Below, in pieces: positions 34,242-43,071 of a stretch of DNA of 64,000 nt. The first letter of the stretch is position 1. The number at the start of each line of letters is the position of its first letter. Where the stretch lies: positions 1 through 64,000 of the forward strand of contig JAPLEH010000069.1 of assembly GCA_026391455.1 (NCBI GenBank). The letters are read 5' to 3'. The notes under the pieces are model-generated. The model made no database searches and was not told the DNA's origin. It saw only the letters and a list, made by a program, of their open reading frames with translations. The stretch comes from Bacteroidota bacterium (GTDB taxonomy: Bacteria > Bacteroidota > Bacteroidia > Chitinophagales > Chitinophagaceae). The translations under genes were made by a program, and so were the position numbers.

Positions 34242-37124
34242 TTGCTGTTCCTTTTGCAATGCTTTATTGTAAGGGGTCAACCTGCCATTGGATCGGTGGA
34301 AGTTTCGGCATACACCCGTTCGGTTTATGCAGCCGGCAATCAAAATTGGGCAATTACCAACGATGCGAATGGTCGTTTGTATGTAGCCAACAACGAGGGT
34401 CTGCTTACCTACAATGGTACAAATTGGCATCTTTACCCGGTACCGAATAAAACAATCCTTCGGTGCATTTCGTTTGGTCGGGATGGAAAATTGTATGCCG
34501 GGGCCCAGGATGAACTCGGTTATTATGCACCTGACGAAGCCGGACAACTGGTGTATACTTCTTTGAAGAACCTCTTGCCGGAAGGCGAAAAGACATTTGC
34601 AGACATATGGGATATAGAGGTAACGGACAAAGGGGTGTTCTTCCGGGCCATTGACCGATTGTTTCGTCTTTCAGAAAATAAACTATCGGTTGTAAAATCT
34701 TCTTCCAGTTGGTTATCGCTGAGTACCTGCAATGGTAAAGCCCTGGCCCAGGAAAAAGACAGGGGCCTGTTTATTTTTGAAGGCGAAAACTGGCGCCCGC
34801 TCTTCGCACCCTCCTTGCTTCCCCCGGGTTTCATCGTTACCGATGTGTTTTCGTACAGTAAGGACAGCTGTGTGGTAAGTACTTCCAATAATGGTTTGTT
34901 TTGGCTGACTAACAACACACTCACCCCTTTCCGCCTTACCAATAATACCGAAACCCATTTTCTTTCGCTGGCCGCATTGGATAAAACCAGCTTCCTCGCA
35001 GGCTCCTATTCCAACGGTTTGTATAAGATCAGCCTGCAGGGTAATGTGCTGGAAATATACTCAGACAAGAACGGGCTTCCTAATAATACAGTTCGCTGTA
35101 TTAAAACGGTAAATGGCAGCAATGTATGGATTGGCCTTGACAATGGCATTGCTACTATGAATTGTACGGATGCTATTAAACATATTAACCCGCCCTCCTT
35201 CCAAAACGGCAGCGGCTATGCGGTACATGCATTGAATGGTGATCTCTATTTCGCATTATCTACAGGATTAGAGTGGTTACGTATCCAACCTGATTCAGAT
35301 CTCAGTCGGATGAATGTGTCACCTCAAACCATTATCGGCGGTTTGACCTGGCATATTACATCGGTGAACGATCAGTTGCTCATGGGAAGAGATGATGGTT
35401 TCTGGAAAGTAATTGATCATCGTGCGGAACTTATTTCTGCTGCTTCGGGCTATTGGGCCTTTCAGCCAACGGGTGATACTGCAAAGTCTGGTATTGCAGC
35501 AGGTAACTATTCGGGTCTTCAATTATTTCAGCAAGTGGCAGGCCGCCTCACCGATGCCGGTGGTATTCCGGGTTTTACGGAGTCGAGCCGCTATCTGGTA
35601 AAAGACGGCAATTATATTTGGGTATCGCATCCATACCGGGGTGTATTCCGTATCAACCTGACTGATAAAACCTATAAAAAATATGGTGTGGCAGAAGGTT
35701 TACCCGCCAGTCTGGACAATCATGTATTTAAACTCCGCAACCGGGTGGTATTTGCTACTCCCTCCGGGGTATATGAATACGATGCGAACAGTAATCGCAT
35801 TATACCATCAACGGTATTTACACCATTGTTTGGAAAAACCCCATTACGTTATTTAAAAGAAGATGGAAATGGCAATATCTGGTTTGTTCAGGATAAAATG
35901 GTGGGCGTCGCAGATTTCACAAAGGAAAAGCCTGTATTGCAATACATCCCCGAATTGCGAAACAGGATATTGAGCGGGTTTGAAAATATTTATCCCTACA
36001 ACAACAGTAATGTGTTCGTAGGTTCAGAGAGTGGTTTTTATTTTGTGAACTATGACAAATACCGGCAACAGATACAGGAACTGCATACCTATATTACACA
36101 GGTGCAGGTGATTGGCAAAAATGACAATGTATTATATGGAGGGTATGGTTTTGGTCAACAGGCTTCTCACCATGCTGCAATACCCTATAAAAAGAATTCG
36201 ATACATTTTGCATTTGCTTCCTCGTTGTTTGCCCGCCAACCGGCTGCCGAATTCAGTTGCTACCTCGAAGGCTTTGATGAAACCTGGAGTAACTGGAGCA
36301 GTCAGTATGAACGGGATTATACCAATCTGCCGGAAGGTGATTATATTTTTCATGTTAAATCACGCAACAGTCCGGCCAATGAATCCACCGATTGTACGTT
36401 TGCTTTCCATATCGCTGCACCCTGGTACCGTACCTGGTGGGCTTATGCAGTATATACCCTGTTCTTTGGCATGATCATGTTGGGCCTTTATAAATTCCAG
36501 GACCGTCAATGGCATAAAAAACAAGAGGCACGGAGAAAAGCGGATCAGCAGCAATTTGAAGATGAACAGCGGCAGTTAACATTTTTGCATAACCTGGAAA
36601 TTGAGAAAGCAGAAAAAGAACTGATCAAACTCAAGAATGAAAATCTGGAAGCAGAGATCGAACATAAAAATTCGGAACTGGCCAGCACCGCTATGAATCT
36701 GGTGCAGAAAAAAGAATTCCTGCTGCGGATTACGGGTGAATTGAATAAACTCTGTAAACCCGGAAAAGATACCGTAGAGATCAGCGAACTGAAAAAAATA
36801 ATCAAGAGCCTGGGATCCGAAGAGAAATTGGACAACGAATGGAACCAATTCTCGATCCACTTCGACAATGTACACAGTAATTTCCTGGTACACCTGAAGA
36901 ATGCATTCCCGGCACTGAGCGCCCATGAACTGAAACTTTGTGCCTATCTGCGCATGAATCTTTCCAGCAAAGAGATCGCCCAACTGATGAGTATTTCCGT
37001 ACGCGGCGTGGAGATCAACCGGTACCGGCTCCGTAAAAAACTACAGGTGCCTCCGAAAGAAGATCTGTTCGAGTTTCTGCTGGCTGCAGAAGCAAAGGGT
37101 AGGCCGGAGCAGAGTGGTGAATAA
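34242..37124 (+). CDS. One-protein sensor/regulator: beta-propeller, Y_Y_Y, LuxR-type HTH
   Basis: The 960-aa protein has repeated propeller-type strands (WAITNDANGRLYVANNEG, ILRCISFGRDGKLYAGAQDE and similar) to about residue 660. A Y_Y_Y domain follows (EGFDETWSNW to GDYIFHVKSRN), then one transmembrane helix near 735. A coiled coil spans about 757-850, and a C-terminal LuxR-like HTH ends it (LSSKEIAQLMSISVRGVEINRYRLRKKL). There is no kinase or receiver domain, so DNA binding is coupled directly across the membrane. It probably senses glucan in the periplasm and controls the divergent operon. The start is odd: the frame opens at 34161 with no ATG, and TTG 34242 is the first usable codon. The frame upstream encodes a better signal peptide (ITARQVIGFLLFLLQ). 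Confidence 0.85.
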   Translation: MLFLLQCFIVRGQPAIGSVEVSAYTRSVYAAGNQNWAITNDANGRLYVANNEGLLTYNGTNWHLYPVPNKTILRCISFGRDGKLYAGAQDELGYYAPDEAGQLVYTSLKNLLPEGEKTFADIWDIEVTDKGVFFRAIDRLFRLSENKLSVVKSSSSWLSLSTCNGKALAQEKDRGLFIFEGENWRPLFAPSLLPPGFIVTDVFSYSKDSCVVSTSNNGLFWLTNNTLTPFRLTNNTETHFLSLAALDKTSFLAGSYSNGLYKISLQGNVLEIYSDKNGLPNNTVRCIKTVNGSNVWIGLDNGIATMNCTDAIKHINPPSFQNGSGYAVHALNGDLYFALSTGLEWLRIQPDSDLSRMNVSPQTIIGGLTWHITSVNDQLLMGRDDGFWKVIDHRAELISAASGYWAFQPTGDTAKSGIAAGNYSGLQLFQQVAGRLTDAGGIPGFTESSRYLVKDGNYIWVSHPYRGVFRINLTDKTYKKYGVAEGLPASLDNHVFKLRNRVVFATPSGVYEYDANSNRIIPSTVFTPLFGKTPLRYLKEDGNGNIWFVQDKMVGVADFTKEKPVLQYIPELRNRILSGFENIYPYNNSNVFVGSESGFYFVNYDKYRQQIQELHTYITQVQVIGKNDNVLYGGYGFGQQASHHAAIPYKKNSIHFAFASSLFARQPAAEFSCYLEGFDETWSNWSSQYERDYTNLPEGDYIFHVKSRNSPANESTDCTFAFHIAAPWYRTWWAYAVYTLFFGMIMLGLYKFQDRQWHKKQEARRKADQQQFEDEQRQLTFLHNLEIEKAEKELIKLKNENLEAEIEHKNSELASTAMNLVQKKEFLLRITGELNKLCKPGKDTVEISELKKIIKSLGSEEKLDNEWNQFSIHFDNVHSNFLVHLKNAFPALSAHELKLCAYLRMNLSSKEIAQLMSISVRGVEINRYRLRKKLQVPPKEDLFEFLLAAEAKGRPEQSGE

Positions 37125-37280
37125 AGCCATTTCGGCTCAAACGCCGTTTTACTCAGCCAGCACATACTTATTATAATTTTTTACCGCCTGCATTCGTCAT
37201 CATTAGCAGGTGTAATTCTTCAAAAATCATTTCCGGGATACTCCAAAATAATATATCTTCCCTGAACAAAAATTTTTGAC

Positions 37281-37721
37281 ATGGCTAATACACCACACAA
37301 ACCATCTACGTTTTTATTATTTCCCTGGGGTCTGATGTCTATCGTACTGATCCTTTTACTGAACCTTACCCTCAGCAATGAATGGTTTGGCAAAAACTGG
37401 AGCTGGATTGCGTTAGTGCTCATTATTCCTGCAGCTATCCTCGAAAATTTTAAAGTGGGCTATTCGACTATGCGGATCATGTTCATGAAAGTGGTATACT
37501 CACTGCTCTCCTTTCTGCTTGTCGGTATGGCTTTCGGATCGGCCCTCACCCATTATTACAATATCAAATTTGTAAAAGAAGGCGTTACCACTAAAGCCAT
37601 TACACTCCCCTGGTATGTATTACTAGCATTGGTCGTGCTTTTGCTGATTCAGGTAGCACAGTTATTCAGTATGCTGAAAGCAGTGAAAAGAGAGTTTATG
37701 CAGATGGATCCGGATCAGTGA
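37281..37721 (+). CDS. Small integral membrane protein of unknown function
   Basis: The 146-aa protein has four hydrophobic segments (WGLMSIVLILLLNLTL, WIALVLIIPAAIL, VVYSLLSFLLVGMAFG, WYVLLALVVLLLIQVAQLF) and a charged C-terminal tail. It resembles no family I can name. It stands alone between the glucan regulator and the carotenoid operon and is convergent with crtY. Confidence 0.65.
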   Translation: MANTPHKPSTFLLFPWGLMSIVLILLLNLTLSNEWFGKNWSWIALVLIIPAAILENFKVGYSTMRIMFMKVVYSLLSFLLVGMAFGSALTHYYNIKFVKEGVTTKAITLPWYVLLALVVLLLIQVAQLFSMLKAVKREFMQMDPDQ

Positions 37722-37740
37722 TAGCAGTTGGCAGTTGAAG

Positions 37741-37792
37741 AAGTTGCATAGGTTACATAGGTTGAATATGTTACATAGATTGGATATGTAAA
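37741..37792. repeat. Imperfect GTTACATAG-type short repeats
   Basis: The spacer holds several imperfect copies of GGTTACATAGGTT or its variants in 52 bases. The same motif recurs at 47652-47800. These are simple intergenic repeats; no function is evident. Confidence 0.55.
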
Positions 37793-37854
37793 GGTGCTGA
37801 TTTTGGGTTGAACTATGTTGAGGCAAAAAGTAGTCTTTATTTTTCCGGCGCTGC

Positions 37855-39000
37855 TTATAATTGTTTCAGTGCTGCTTTCAGAAAAGGCCAGGTGGGCAGT
37901 GAGGAAATGATCTTCAATTCTTCAGATAAACTAGTTTCATTATCGAGAAACCTCAGCACCCGCTGGGGTTTATTCTTTTTAAATAACCGTGTAAAGATCT
38001 TATCACCGGGTAGTGTATCGTGATAGAGAATATCAAGCAGGGTGTTGTCGTAGAATCGGAAACGTCCCGGGCTGGAAGGTATCTTATCCAGGGAAGCGCC
38101 TTTTAGTAATTGTTGCAGGATCTGTTCACTTTGTTTTTGTATGAATTGAAATGTATAGCCACTGGAACCTTTGGTTTGACCACCTGCCGTGCCGATCTGC
38201 CAACCACGTCCTTTGAAAGAAAGTTTTTCGTTGGTCATCGGAATAATACCCGCTTCTTCTTCAATAATGCGATAATCCTTTATCCCTAATTGCTCCGTGA
38301 TATAGGTATTCAGACCTTTATCATATTCCGCTGGCTGAAGTAACGCTTTGCTGAACAGGGTGTATTCCACCAGTGCCTTAGTAGTTGAAAAAGGCATTAC
38401 ATATACAAAAGTGGTACCCTCCTTTTGCTCCGCTCTGAAATCCATCATAGTGGCTACTTTGGGGTCAAATGCGGGCTGATCCGTTTCAATGAGCCATCCC
38501 TTGAAATGCTGCAGGAGACGGAGCGATTTTCGGTTAGGCGTGGCCGGTATATAGAGTGAATTGAACAGTACAGGTGTTCCCAATGAAGTGGGCTGTCCGT
38601 TGAGAGTGATCACCGTCTGCCCTTCCTGCTGCTCCCAGTTTCCGATTTCGGCCATTACAACTTCCACATTCGAATGCCGGCTGATCTCGCTGAAACAATA
38701 CTCATAAAAATCGATCCCGCGGATCATTTTGTACCGGTAAGGAGCAATAGCGGGCGTAGTGGAAAAACCATCGCCATGCACGGCTATCGTATCCCACTGA
38801 TGATAAACGATTTCTTCAAAAAAGCCTTTATCTTTTTCCCAGAAGCACCAGGTACGGTCATTCTTAGTTTTAGTATCCTTATCGATCAGCAGTATTTTCT
38901 TGTCGTTGAAATGCCCGGAGCGCAACATGCGCACCAACAGGCTGAGGCTGCCGCAACCGGCCCCACAAAAAACAAAATCGTATGCGTTTGAACGGGGCAA
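37855..39000 (-). CDS. crtY: Lycopene beta-cyclase
   Basis: The 381-aa flavoprotein has the FAD-binding start FVFCGAGCGSLSLL, the cyclase motif DRTWCFWE, and IGTAGGQTKGSSGYTF near residue 275. It cyclises both ends of lycopene to beta-carotene. It is the last gene of the crt operon, 39 bases after crtZ. Confidence 0.9.
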   Translation of the reverse strand: MPRSNAYDFVFCGAGCGSLSLLVRMLRSGHFNDKKILLIDKDTKTKNDRTWCFWEKDKGFFEEIVYHQWDTIAVHGDGFSTTPAIAPYRYKMIRGIDFYEYCFSEISRHSNVEVVMAEIGNWEQQEGQTVITLNGQPTSLGTPVLFNSLYIPATPNRKSLRLLQHFKGWLIETDQPAFDPKVATMMDFRAEQKEGTTFVYVMPFSTTKALVEYTLFSKALLQPAEYDKGLNTYITEQLGIKDYRIIEEEAGIIPMTNEKLSFKGRGWQIGTAGGQTKGSSGYTFQFIQKQSEQILQQLLKGASLDKIPSSPGRFRFYDNTLLDILYHDTLPGDKIFTRLFKKNKPQRVLRFLDNETSLSEELKIISSLPTWPFLKAALKQL

Positions 39001-39039
39001 TCTTTTTATGATATGAATTGAATAATGTAAGTGAGTGGA

Positions 39040-39549
39040 TCAATCCGCTTCCGGAGCATATTCCACTTTTTTGTTTCCGGCCATCAGCCGTTTATCATGG
39101 CGGATCTTTTCCCAGTATTTTTTTGCCACATAGAGCATGCCAAAACTTTCGCCATCGTGTTTATTCAAATGTTTATGATGCATTTTATGTGCCCAGCGGA
39201 TTGCGCGGATATAGGTATTGTTGCTACGGGTAAACCATTTGAATCGTTGATGAATAATCACATCATGCACCATAAAATAGGCAAAGCCGTAAGCCATGAT
39301 GCCAAAGCCAATCGCCTGCTGCCACCATACATGATGGAAAGTGCCAAAGAATATGAGCAGCATACTGGGTATGGCAAATATGACAAAGAAGGCATCGTTC
39401 TTCTCAAAAAAACCCGGCTCTACCTGGTGATGGTCCTTATGCAGGTACCAGAGAAATCCATGCATCACAAATTTGTGGGTACACCAGGTTATCCCTTCCA
39501 TTATCAGAAAAGTGCCCACCAGTACTAATATATAATAGAGTACAATCAT
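39040..39549 (-). CDS. crtZ: Beta-carotene hydroxylase
   Basis: The 169-aa membrane protein has the di-iron His clusters of the CrtZ type: HKFVMH, HKDHH, HDVIIH and HKMHHKH. It adds hydroxyl groups to beta-carotene rings to give zeaxanthin, the expected end product since no ketolase gene is seen. It lies between idi and crtY with short gaps. Confidence 0.9.
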   Translation of the reverse strand: MIVLYYILVLVGTFLIMEGITWCTHKFVMHGFLWYLHKDHHQVEPGFFEKNDAFFVIFAIPSMLLIFFGTFHHVWWQQAIGFGIMAYGFAYFMVHDVIIHQRFKWFTRSNNTYIRAIRWAHKMHHKHLNKHDGESFGMLYVAKKYWEKIRHDKRLMAGNKKVEYAPEAD

Positions 39550-39571
39550 ACGCTGTAAAATTACGAATTGA

Positions 39572-40111
39572 TCACGGTTTAGAAGGATAAGCTTCTTTCC
39601 ACCATGCTTCTATTCGGGGAAAAGCCAGCCGGAACCAGGCTGTATATTTTTCCGGTTCCTGTGCCATATCTTCTTTTAAAGCCGGCAATGATATATAGCG
39701 ATAATTCATCACTTCCTGTGGGTTGTATTGAAAATCGCCTTCGTACTCACCCACAAATACATGATCGTATTCATGCTCAGTAAGTCCGTTTTCAAATTCG
39801 GCTCTGTACACAAAATCAAATATCTTTTGAACGGATGTGGTAAAACCCAACTCTTCTTTCAACCGGCGCAATGCTGCATCCGGGGTTTCTTCTCCGGGCG
39901 CAGGATGGCTGCAGCAGGCATTCGTCCAGAGTCCACCACTATGGTATTTGTCGAGGGCTCTTTGTTGTAACAACATTTCGCCCCTCGGGTTGAATAAAAA
40001 AACACTGAATGCGCGGTGCAATTGCCCACCGTTGTAATGGGCTTCCATTTTTTCTGCTATACCAATGGGAATATCCTGTTCGTCTACCAGTATCACCTTC
40101 GTACTATCCAT
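39572..40111 (-). CDS. idi: Isopentenyl-diphosphate delta-isomerase, type 1 (Nudix)
   Basis: The 179-aa protein has LHRAFSVFLFN, the active-site Cys in TNACCSHP, a Nudix-type GEETPDAALRRLKEELG and the catalytic Glu region EHEYDHVF. It balances IPP and DMAPP to supply the carotenoid pathway. It is two bases after crtB, so the two are co-translated. Confidence 0.92.
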   Translation of the reverse strand: MDSTKVILVDEQDIPIGIAEKMEAHYNGGQLHRAFSVFLFNPRGEMLLQQRALDKYHSGGLWTNACCSHPAPGEETPDAALRRLKEELGFTTSVQKIFDFVYRAEFENGLTEHEYDHVFVGEYEGDFQYNPQEVMNYRYISLPALKEDMAQEPEKYTAWFRLAFPRIEAWWKEAYPSKP

Positions 40112-40113
40112 AG

Positions 40114-40950
40114 TTATATGAGCCGCAATTGATTTTTTACGCCGGCCCTGAATATGATCATGGCCTTCCGGTAATTGGGAATCCGGATACGGGCTTCGAG
40201 TACCCTGGCGGGTTTCATTCGTTTTATTTTTTTGAAAAGGGAGAGGTAATATTTATATGCCACATACACACCAAACCGTGCTTTCAATGGCAAGCGGGAA
40301 ATGGCATCGCAGGCATCCCTGAAATCCTGTGCGATGTCTTCCTCGATTTCCATTTTATCCCTGGCGGTGAAATTATTAAAATCGCAACCCGGGAAATAAA
40401 TGCGGGAAAGGCCATTGTAATCCGCTTTAATATCGCGGAGAAAATTTACCTTCTGAAAGGCAGCCCCAAGGGAGCGGGCACCCGGTTCAAGCTCCTTATA
40501 TAAATTTTTATCGCCCTCACAAAATACATACAGACACATCAGTCCCACCACTTCTGCAGAGCCATAGATATATTCTTTATACCCTTCCCCATCATAGCTT
40601 TTCTTTTCCAGGTCCATTTCCATGCTATTGAAAAAAGCCTGTACCAGTTGATGGTCTATACCATAATCATTTACGGTACGCTGAAAACTATTGAGTATGG
40701 GATTGAGGCTGATACCTCTTTCGATAGCATCCCAGGTTTCTTTTTTGAATTGCGCGAGCAACAGTGCTTTGTCGTGCTCATGAAAGGTGTCTACGATCTC
40801 ATCGGCAAAACGAACAAAGCCATAAATATTATGTATCGGCGCACGCAAATCCTTATGCAGCATTTGTATGGCTGAAGAAAAGGACGTGCTGTAACTTTCG
40901 GTTACCACCCTGCTGCAAACTTCACTTGTTTTATGAAATAACTGAATCAT
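40114..40950 (-). CDS. crtB: Phytoene synthase
   Basis: The 278-aa protein shows both Asp-rich regions of squalene/phytoene synthases: ADEIVDTFHE near residue 50 and the second around LRDIKADYNG near 170. SYSTSFSSAIQML at the N-terminus also fits. It joins two geranylgeranyl diphosphates to phytoene. It follows crtI by 21 bases. Confidence 0.92.
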   Translation of the reverse strand: MIQLFHKTSEVCSRVVTESYSTSFSSAIQMLHKDLRAPIHNIYGFVRFADEIVDTFHEHDKALLLAQFKKETWDAIERGISLNPILNSFQRTVNDYGIDHQLVQAFFNSMEMDLEKKSYDGEGYKEYIYGSAEVVGLMCLYVFCEGDKNLYKELEPGARSLGAAFQKVNFLRDIKADYNGLSRIYFPGCDFNNFTARDKMEIEEDIAQDFRDACDAISRLPLKARFGVYVAYKYYLSLFKKIKRMKPARVLEARIRIPNYRKAMIIFRAGVKNQLRLI

Positions 40951-40971
40951 GTTTTTGTAATATACACAATT

Positions 40972-42450
40972 TTATCGGAATGCCTTCTCCACTTGTTTGG
41001 CTACCACTTCACCACTGATCAGGCTTGGGGGTACGCCCGGCCCGGGTACAGTAAGCTGACCGGTATAAAAGAGGTTGCTTACTTTTTTACTCTTACACGA
41101 TGGCCTGAAAATGGCCGTCTGCATCAGCGTATTGGCCAGGCCATATGCATTGCCCCGGTACGAATTATAATCATGTACGAAATCACTCACAGAATAGGAT
41201 TTCTTGTACACCACCGAATCCAGTATACTTTGACCCGTATGTTTCTCCATTCTCCGGATGATCTTCTGAAAATAGGTTTCCCGGAGCGCTTCCGTATCTC
41301 CTTCTAACCCGGATGCCACTGGTATCAACAGCACCAGATTTTCATGTCCCGGGGGTGCCACCGAACTGTCTGTAAGCGACGAAACACTTGCGTAAAACAA
41401 AGGTTCGGCCGGCCAGAGCGGGTCTTTATATATTTCTTTACCATGCTGTTCAAACGGCACATCGAAGAACAAGGAATGATGCTCCAGGTTAGTCAGTTTT
41501 TTATTCAACCCCACATAATACAGCAGGCAGGACGGTGCCATGATCTTTTTATTCCACCATTTCTCTGTATATGACCTGTATTCGGGTGGCAACAATTCTT
41601 TTTCGGTAAAATGATAATCCGCTCCGCTGATCACTGCATCGGCCCGGTATACATTTTTATCGGTAATTACCTGACGGGCAGCGCTTTTTTCGATCTGTAT
41701 TTCCTTTACATTTTCGCCGAAACGAAATTGAACGCCGAGTTCCAGAGCCAGCCGGTACATGCCGTCCACCACAGCGTACATACCTCCTCTAGGATACCAG
41801 GTACCACCTTTAATATCTGCATAGTTCATCAAACTGTACAGTGCAGGAGTATCTTCCGGCAGCGCGCCCAAGAAGAGTACGGGAAACTCCATCATCTGAC
41901 GGAGTTTGGGATGGGTAAAATAATGGGCAATATGTTTTTTGATAGAAGAAAAAACCTGTAGCCTGAATACGCCACTTATCGTTTTCCAATCCATAAATTC
42001 GGTGAGAGAACGGCCCGGTTTGTACACCAGGTTATTGATACCAGCTTCGTATTTGTATGCAGCTCCTGCCAGAAATTTCTCCAGCCTGGCCCCGCTTCCC
42101 GGTTCGAGTGATTCGAAAACCTTTTTTAATTCTTCGAAACTCGCCGGCATATCGGTGTGGTCATCGCTCCAGTAAATGCGGTATGATGGATCGAGCCTTT
42201 CAAGTTCATAATAATCTGAAACCTTTTTGCCAAACTGTGCGAAATACCTTTCAAACACATCGGGCATCCAGTAAAAGCTGGGGCCCATATCGAAGGTATA
42301 TCCATCTTGTTTCCATTGCCGGGCCCTGCCACCAGGTGTAGTATTCTTCTCCACCACTGTTACATTCCATCCCTGTTTTGCCATAAATGATGCGGCTGAT
42401 AATCCCGCGAACCCACTCCCGATAACTACAACTGATTTTTCACTCACCAT
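40972..42450 (-). CDS. crtI: Phytoene desaturase
   Basis: The 492-aa flavoprotein opens with the dinucleotide-binding motif VIGSGFAGLSAA and PGGRARQW, and has GYTFDMGPSFYW after it. It ends with the CrtI signature YTGQLTVPGPGVPPSL. It converts phytoene to lycopene. It lies 7 bases after the ECF sigma gene, in the same operon. Confidence 0.93.
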   Translation of the reverse strand: MVSEKSVVVIGSGFAGLSAASFMAKQGWNVTVVEKNTTPGGRARQWKQDGYTFDMGPSFYWMPDVFERYFAQFGKKVSDYYELERLDPSYRIYWSDDHTDMPASFEELKKVFESLEPGSGARLEKFLAGAAYKYEAGINNLVYKPGRSLTEFMDWKTISGVFRLQVFSSIKKHIAHYFTHPKLRQMMEFPVLFLGALPEDTPALYSLMNYADIKGGTWYPRGGMYAVVDGMYRLALELGVQFRFGENVKEIQIEKSAARQVITDKNVYRADAVISGADYHFTEKELLPPEYRSYTEKWWNKKIMAPSCLLYYVGLNKKLTNLEHHSLFFDVPFEQHGKEIYKDPLWPAEPLFYASVSSLTDSSVAPPGHENLVLLIPVASGLEGDTEALRETYFQKIIRRMEKHTGQSILDSVVYKKSYSVSDFVHDYNSYRGNAYGLANTLMQTAIFRPSCKSKKVSNLFYTGQLTVPGPGVPPSLISGEVVAKQVEKAFR

Positions 42451-42457
42451 ATTTTTT

Positions 42458-42958
42458 TTAATGTCGGCTGATCTGTTCCTTTAAAAGTTTACGGGCAAAA
42501 TGGATCCGGCTCTTGATAGTACCGAGTGGTTCATTCAATGCTTCCGCGATCTCATTGTACCGGTAGCCTTCAAAGTACAACAAAAACGGGGTTTTAAATA
42601 TTTCCGGGAGATCCTTTACGGCCTGCTGAATTTCTTTTACACGCAAATTACTTTCGGCAGAATTAGGAATGGCCGCTTGTTGATGATCCAGCAGGAATTC
42701 ATTCGGAGTATTATCGAATATCGTTTTTTGCCGGGCCCTGCGACGGTAATTATTGATGAAAATATTACGCATGATCGTAAAGAGCCAGGCCCTGATATTC
42801 GTACCCGCATTATACTTTTCCTGGTTGGCCAGTGCTTTACAAAGGGTTTCCTGACAAAGATCATTCGCTGCTTCATTATCACGCGTGAGATTCACAGCAA
42901 AAGGCTTCAAAAAACCGGCATTGTTCACCAGCATCTCGTTAAACTCAATCGCAGACAT
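42458..42958 (-). CDS. ECF-type RNA polymerase sigma factor
   Basis: The 166-aa protein has sigma region 2 (AANDLCQETLCKALANQEKYNAG, IRAWLFTIMRNIFIN) and region 4 (EIFKTPFLLYFEGYRYNEIAEALNEPLGTIKSRIHFARKLL). It is the first gene of the carotenoid operon. No anti-sigma gene is next to it, so control is likely by the CarH-like repressor upstream. Two 30-bp inverted repeats lie just before its start, the nearer ending seven bases from the ATG. Confidence 0.9.
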   Translation of the reverse strand: MSAIEFNEMLVNNAGFLKPFAVNLTRDNEAANDLCQETLCKALANQEKYNAGTNIRAWLFTIMRNIFINNYRRRARQKTIFDNTPNEFLLDHQQAAIPNSAESNLRVKEIQQAVKDLPEIFKTPFLLYFEGYRYNEIAEALNEPLGTIKSRIHFARKLLKEQISRH

Positions 42959-42965
42959 AATTTTG

Positions 42966-42995
42966 TGTTTAAGATTAGATACGTAAAGTTAAACA
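42966..42995. promoter_or_regulatory. Operator candidate 1: TGTTTAA-N16-TTAAACA
   Basis: A 30-bp inverted repeat lies right before the ECF sigma start codon. It has the same arms and the same inner spacing as the repeat at 43021. It probably binds the CarH-like MerR protein encoded upstream. Confidence 0.65.
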
Positions 42996-43020
42996 AATCG
43001 GATTGGGATATGCCTATTTT

Positions 43021-43050
43021 TGTTTAATATTTTTGTCATAAAATTAAACA
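43021..43050. promoter_or_regulatory. Operator candidate 2: TGTTTAAT-N14-ATTAAACA
   Basis: A second 30-bp inverted repeat lies 55 bp from the first, start to start (about five helical turns). Arms are 8 bp and perfect. The pair occupies most of the 113-bp gap between the regulator and the operon. Confidence 0.65.
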
Positions 43051-43071
43051 GTTGAGGGTCAAGGGACTGAA

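Noticed and set aside
42500-43027. 175-aa plus-strand ORF across the ECF sigma gene
   Set aside because: Shadow of the sigma factor gene; the crt operon and regulator are all on the other strand.
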